Of a DNA stretch of 64,000 bases, positions 60,334 to 64,000 are shown piece by piece (positions within the stretch are counted from its first letter, which is position 1; every line of letters begins with the position of its first letter). Made by a program: the position numbers and the translations under genes. Source of the DNA: Strongylocentrotus purpuratus. Lineage: Eukaryota; Echinodermata; Echinoidea; Camarodonta; Strongylocentrotidae. The notes under the pieces are model-generated. The model saw nothing but the letters and a program-made list of their open reading frames with translations, was not told the DNA's origin and searched no databases. The stretch spans positions 117,097 through 181,096 of the forward strand of contig NW_022145604.1 in the NCBI RefSeq assembly GCF_000002235.5, in the 5' to 3' direction.

Positions 60334-60519
60334 CTTCCGCACACAAAATTTATACAGAAAAGTTAATTGTAGTCCACATATTCATTGGTAATGGTATTTG
60401 GTAATGAGTTCGCCTTGGCAGTCACAGTCATAAATGTATGTATTAGAAGTTTTACAAGGTTGGCCTACCTGGCAACATTGCAGAGTGCTTTTAGTACTTC
60501 CTGCCAATTAAGTTCCTGG

Positions 60520-60600
60520 GTCCTATTGCATAAAACTTACCATTGATGGTATTACGTTGCCGTTAATTAATGATAAGTTTTAGACAATGGAGCCCAGGGG
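60520..60600. mobile_element. Very short palindromic element (about 80 bp)
   Basis: TCCTGGGTCCTATTGCATAA near 60521 is mirrored by TTTTAGACAATGGAGCCCAG near 60579; arms about 80 percent matched. MITE-like. Confidence 0.5.
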
Positions 60601-61378
60601 TAATTTGCACTCAGTAGGCTTGTTTTTCAACTCACAGCTATAAACATAATACAAATAAAAAAGAACCAATATATGACGAGAATCTTGATGTAATAGTTCT
60701 TGTCGGTTCATGTCCAAACCATTAAGCTTCATACTGTACATTGCACACATGATAAAAATCAATCAAACTTGAATAAAGACTGCAAACGTCCAAAAATTAT
60801 GTGTTAGGATAGAAAATAGATTTCACATACATGTACTTATTATAGAGTATTTGTAATGCACCAACTCAACACGAATAATGTGTTCGAGGCGGAATGGAGA
60901 AGAAAAACTAAAAGTACAAAAAAAAAAGGTAAGGTCCAGTTTGTGCAAATGACAGATTCCCACATGATTTCTTAGTTTTCGGAACAACAAGCAATTTAGA
61001 ATCGGATGATCTTAAAAGCGTCTGGGAGGATAATAAGGCATCAACAAATTATTGTTGTACTCTGGGGGCAGATCTATGTATAGTTGTAGGCTTACGGTAC
61101 TGCTAATCAAAACTATTTTACTGTAAACTTAAACACTACATGTACATGTAGATGTGAGTAATGTTGAAGAATCTACTTGATATCTTTCAAGCAATTTTTG
61201 TTTTAAATGTTGACCTTTACATGTATGTGTACGCTCTTCAGGGAAAGTGATTGTTCAATGTTTACACTTAGCTGGACAACAACAAAATATTTTACTGCAA
61301 ACTCTAATTTAATTTATATCTCACCACGCCTTAACATCTTGTGCATGAAATGCATTTGATAATTCATGTGAAAACTAC
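60601..61378. other. Noncoding DNA upstream of M-Ras
   Basis: AT-rich; no gene or clear element seen. Confidence 0.6.
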
Positions 61379-61380
61379 TA

Positions 61381-62046
61381 CCGTATTTGCCGGCGATAAG
61401 GTCGCAGTGTTGGGGTGCGGCCTTTACAACAACCTACAACAAAATTCAGCGATCAAAACAGCACTTCCATTTGAACATATGGGACTAGGATGACTAGACA
61501 ATTCTAGAATAACTCCACACAACTTACCAACAATTTTATGATGCATAGTTGACATGAAGATGAAAAAAAAAAGCATAACTTATTTTTCTAACAAAAATCT
61601 GCCGATAGATCTACACACATGTAGATCTAAGTCCGTACCATTGCATCGCCAAAAAAGTAAAAGAAGGGACAGACCATTACTTACGGAGCTAGCAGATGCC
61701 GTGCAATGCAACAGCGCAGGTCGAAAACGCAATTCCGGATTACACCGCACATCGTGGTAGGGGTATTGTAGGATACCAAATCTGTGTGCGATACAGTACC
61801 GGTACTAGCTTAAAAATCTATGAAGATCTGCTAAATTACGATCATTTTTTAGGTAAACTTCTTGTAAATTTATTAGAATATTGATGAATTTGGTATCAGT
61901 TTGTAAAAAAAAAGTGTTCTACAAGAAAATTACAATTACCGTACTTCGTTTGGTCCGGGTTTTTTTAATCTCTTTTTTTTTTTCTTTCTTTTTCCCTCTA
62001 TGAAATGTCAAAGTTGGGGGTGCGGCCTTATCGCCGGCAAATACGG
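61381..62046. mobile_element. 666-bp inverted-repeat element with TA target duplication
   Basis: Left end CCGTATTTGCCGGCGATAAG (61381) and right end CTTATCGCCGGCAAATACGG (62046) are perfect inverted repeats, flanked by TA at 61379-61380 and 62047-62048. GGTGCGGCCTT occurs near both ends. TA duplication fits a Tc1/mariner-type non-autonomous element. No transposase. Confidence 0.8.
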
Positions 62047-62048
62047 TA

Positions 62049-64000
62049 TCCGGTTGGCAAGGCTCCTTTCTTTCCTAATGCACCGCAACTCAAGTCAAAT
62101 TTACCATAAAGACATGTACCGGTATATTATGGAATAAAGCAATGCACATTTATGTAGGGCCTGCTTGATTTTGGAATCATGATCACTTTCACAACTTTAA
62201 AAAAGGGTGAAGGAAGGCGGCAGACAAAAAATGTGAACATATGAACTTTCACAAATTTCCCTGAGAAATAAACATGTACACTTGCTAAGGTGTCGTCATG
62301 CCATGTTGATCGAATCACAAGTTATAACACTGAAGTTCTGCAATTTGGCAAACTCTTGCTTCAATATGTATACCGAGTATCTACTGTACTGTACGTGTAG
62401 ATGTACTCAGGAGTACACTATGTACACAGTAGCCTATTTGAAGAGCAAAGGAATCTCATAGATGATATATAAAGATGTTTTAGACTATGTGTAATGTACA
62501 TGCATTACCGATGACTCACCTCCATCATCAGCACACCCTGCACCAGTCAATTTCAGAGAAACCAAATCACTCAATCTTAATAATACACTCATGTTGGTAT
62601 TGCATGCCCTGAAAGCATATAACACTCTGCTCCCACATTCATATCGTACAGAGATCTCATTATTTTTAGCTATATTTTTAACTTTCAATTCGCTAATTTC
62701 TACATGCAGGAATTACTCATCAATTCAGGAACATTGCAAAATATTACTTTAAATGTACACATGATTAAATTTTCTAAATTGCCACAAGTATTCATACGTA
62801 TTAGCGGCCATTTAAACAAAATAGATGAAAGAAGATTTTGCTAATAATCTAAAATTGCAAATTTACTACAACCCTACATGTTGTACAAGAAATGAAGAAA
62901 TGTGTACAATATGCATGTACATCAAGGCATTTAAACAAAGTGTACATGTAGTCCCCTTGTCAATCTGTGAACAGGTTGTAATGCATTACTCATACAGGCA
63001 GGCCCTCCCTAGGCTACAGGTTGAGAAGTTTAGATATTACAATGTACAGGCATGCAGGCCTACATGTAAAAAGTAGATCACAGTAGGCCTACAGTACATG
63101 TAGATCTAGGTCAAGGCCGGATTCCCAAGCCATCATTGTTTTGCCATCTATCTTCCATAACACTATCACATACATGAATGTACATGTACATGTAAACAAG
63201 GCTACATGTAATTGGGCAAGCAAGCTTATATCCATGTACATTATAATCAATGTTATATCTGTATCTGTCCGTGACGTACAATCACCAGCATCTGGTTGTC
63301 GCGTACTTTATAAACCAAGGACTGAATGAGTGCTGGTAACTCCTTGGTTTAACAGGATGCAAAACAAACTAGAGTAAAGAATCACATCCTGTATGAACAG
63401 GATTCTCTTTACCAAACCAAGCTCATTTACATATTGCTTGAGATTAAAAAGTTATTCAATATTTTTGTTAAAATCACATTTCTTCACACCCTTCCAAACA
63501 AATTATTTAAGCCAGTCAGTGTTGCAAATTATAAAATGGAATTAGAGTTTTGGGAGTTTTGTTGTTGTTTGTCTTACTTTCATTTCTTTAATTTTCTTTT
63601 ATATGATTATAGAAGTTGCAAGATAACAATAACCTCATCAGACACATTGCAGACTTTCACTGGGAGCTCTGATGTGTCAATCAAGTGATTCATAACATCT
63701 CAAAATAACTCATTGATTATAATACAACTTACAAATAGCAAACTCATGTACATGTACATGTACCTACAATGTACTTCAGAAGAATTCAATGAATATAGAG
63801 ATTGTAGGCTAATGATCTAGCCAAGTGGTACATGAACATTTTACTCTTTGAGTCCACCATCCCCCCATCCCCTCAAAGAGGAAAACAAGAGTCATTTCAA
63901 AGTACAGGGTATACATGTACCTTTTCATTTTCTATATTTCAATACTGTATGTGTGGAGGTAGTATATCCCATGGCCTAAAGGAGAGAAACATTACACAGA
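62049..64000. other. Noncoding DNA at the right edge
   Basis: No gene recognised. Many ACATGTAC palindromes (for example 63175-63200 and 63747-63762). A hairpin (AAACCAAGGACT / ACTCCTTGGTTT) lies at 63313-63350. Confidence 0.55.

Noticed and set aside
60155..60346. Minus frame of repeated Ser-Leu
   Set aside because: Product of the (GA)n microsatellite.

Overview
This is nuclear DNA of a marine invertebrate animal. It has intron-rich genes, a metazoan M-Ras gene, BEL/Pao and several LINE retrotransposons, hAT-, TTAA- and CACTG-type DNA transposons, and many minisatellites and long G/C homopolymers. A membrane-anchored GH3-family gene and an L2/CR1-type LINE with a 2A-like leader fit a non-vertebrate deuterostome (echinoderm, hemichordate or amphioxus) or a similar marine invertebrate. 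The sequence alone does not give the species.

Layout. 1-1.8 kb: 3' part of an L1/Tx1-like LINE. 1.8-5.3 kb: intergenic with simple repeats, including a 61-base G run. 5.3-5.8 kb: short hAT element with a perfect 8-bp target duplication. 6.1-33.1 kb (+): a nine-exon GH3-family gene of about 652 residues, read here exon by exon. Its introns hold a fresh BEL/Pao retrotransposon with identical LTRs (9.8-19.0 kb), an I-group LINE (22.3-28.8 kb) disrupted by a palindromic TTAA element, and several minisatellites. 33.1-36.6 kb: LINE remnants. 36.6-45.7 kb (-): an L2/CR1-type LINE split by a 5.6-kb CACTG...CAGTG DNA transposon with a zinc-finger transposase. 46.1-47.4 kb: a degenerate G-rich repeat. 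47.4-54.8 kb: noncoding DNA downstream of M-Ras, with old tandem repeats. 54.8-59.7 kb (-): an M-Ras gene (MRAS) with five coding exons, intact, 197 residues, ending in a CILL prenylation box. 59.7-64 kb: M-Ras upstream region with (GA)n and a 666-bp TA-flanked inverted-repeat element.

The two host genes are convergent and show no functional link. The most striking signal is that three minisatellites are built from exon-intron junctions and re-copy a splice site in most units: GH3 intron 3 (acceptor, 82-bp unit), GH3 intron 5 (donor, about 130-bp unit) and M-Ras intron 1 (donor, 68-bp unit). A fourth (M-Ras intron 4, 110-bp unit) abuts the exon 4 donor and carries a donor-like motif per unit. 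Retrotransposons sit inside two of these arrays.

Several otherwise good reading frames are broken by exactly one base, mostly at or near short homopolymers (GH3 exon 5, BEL gag, the CACTG transposase, the L2 LINE twice). These may be real decay or assembly indels.
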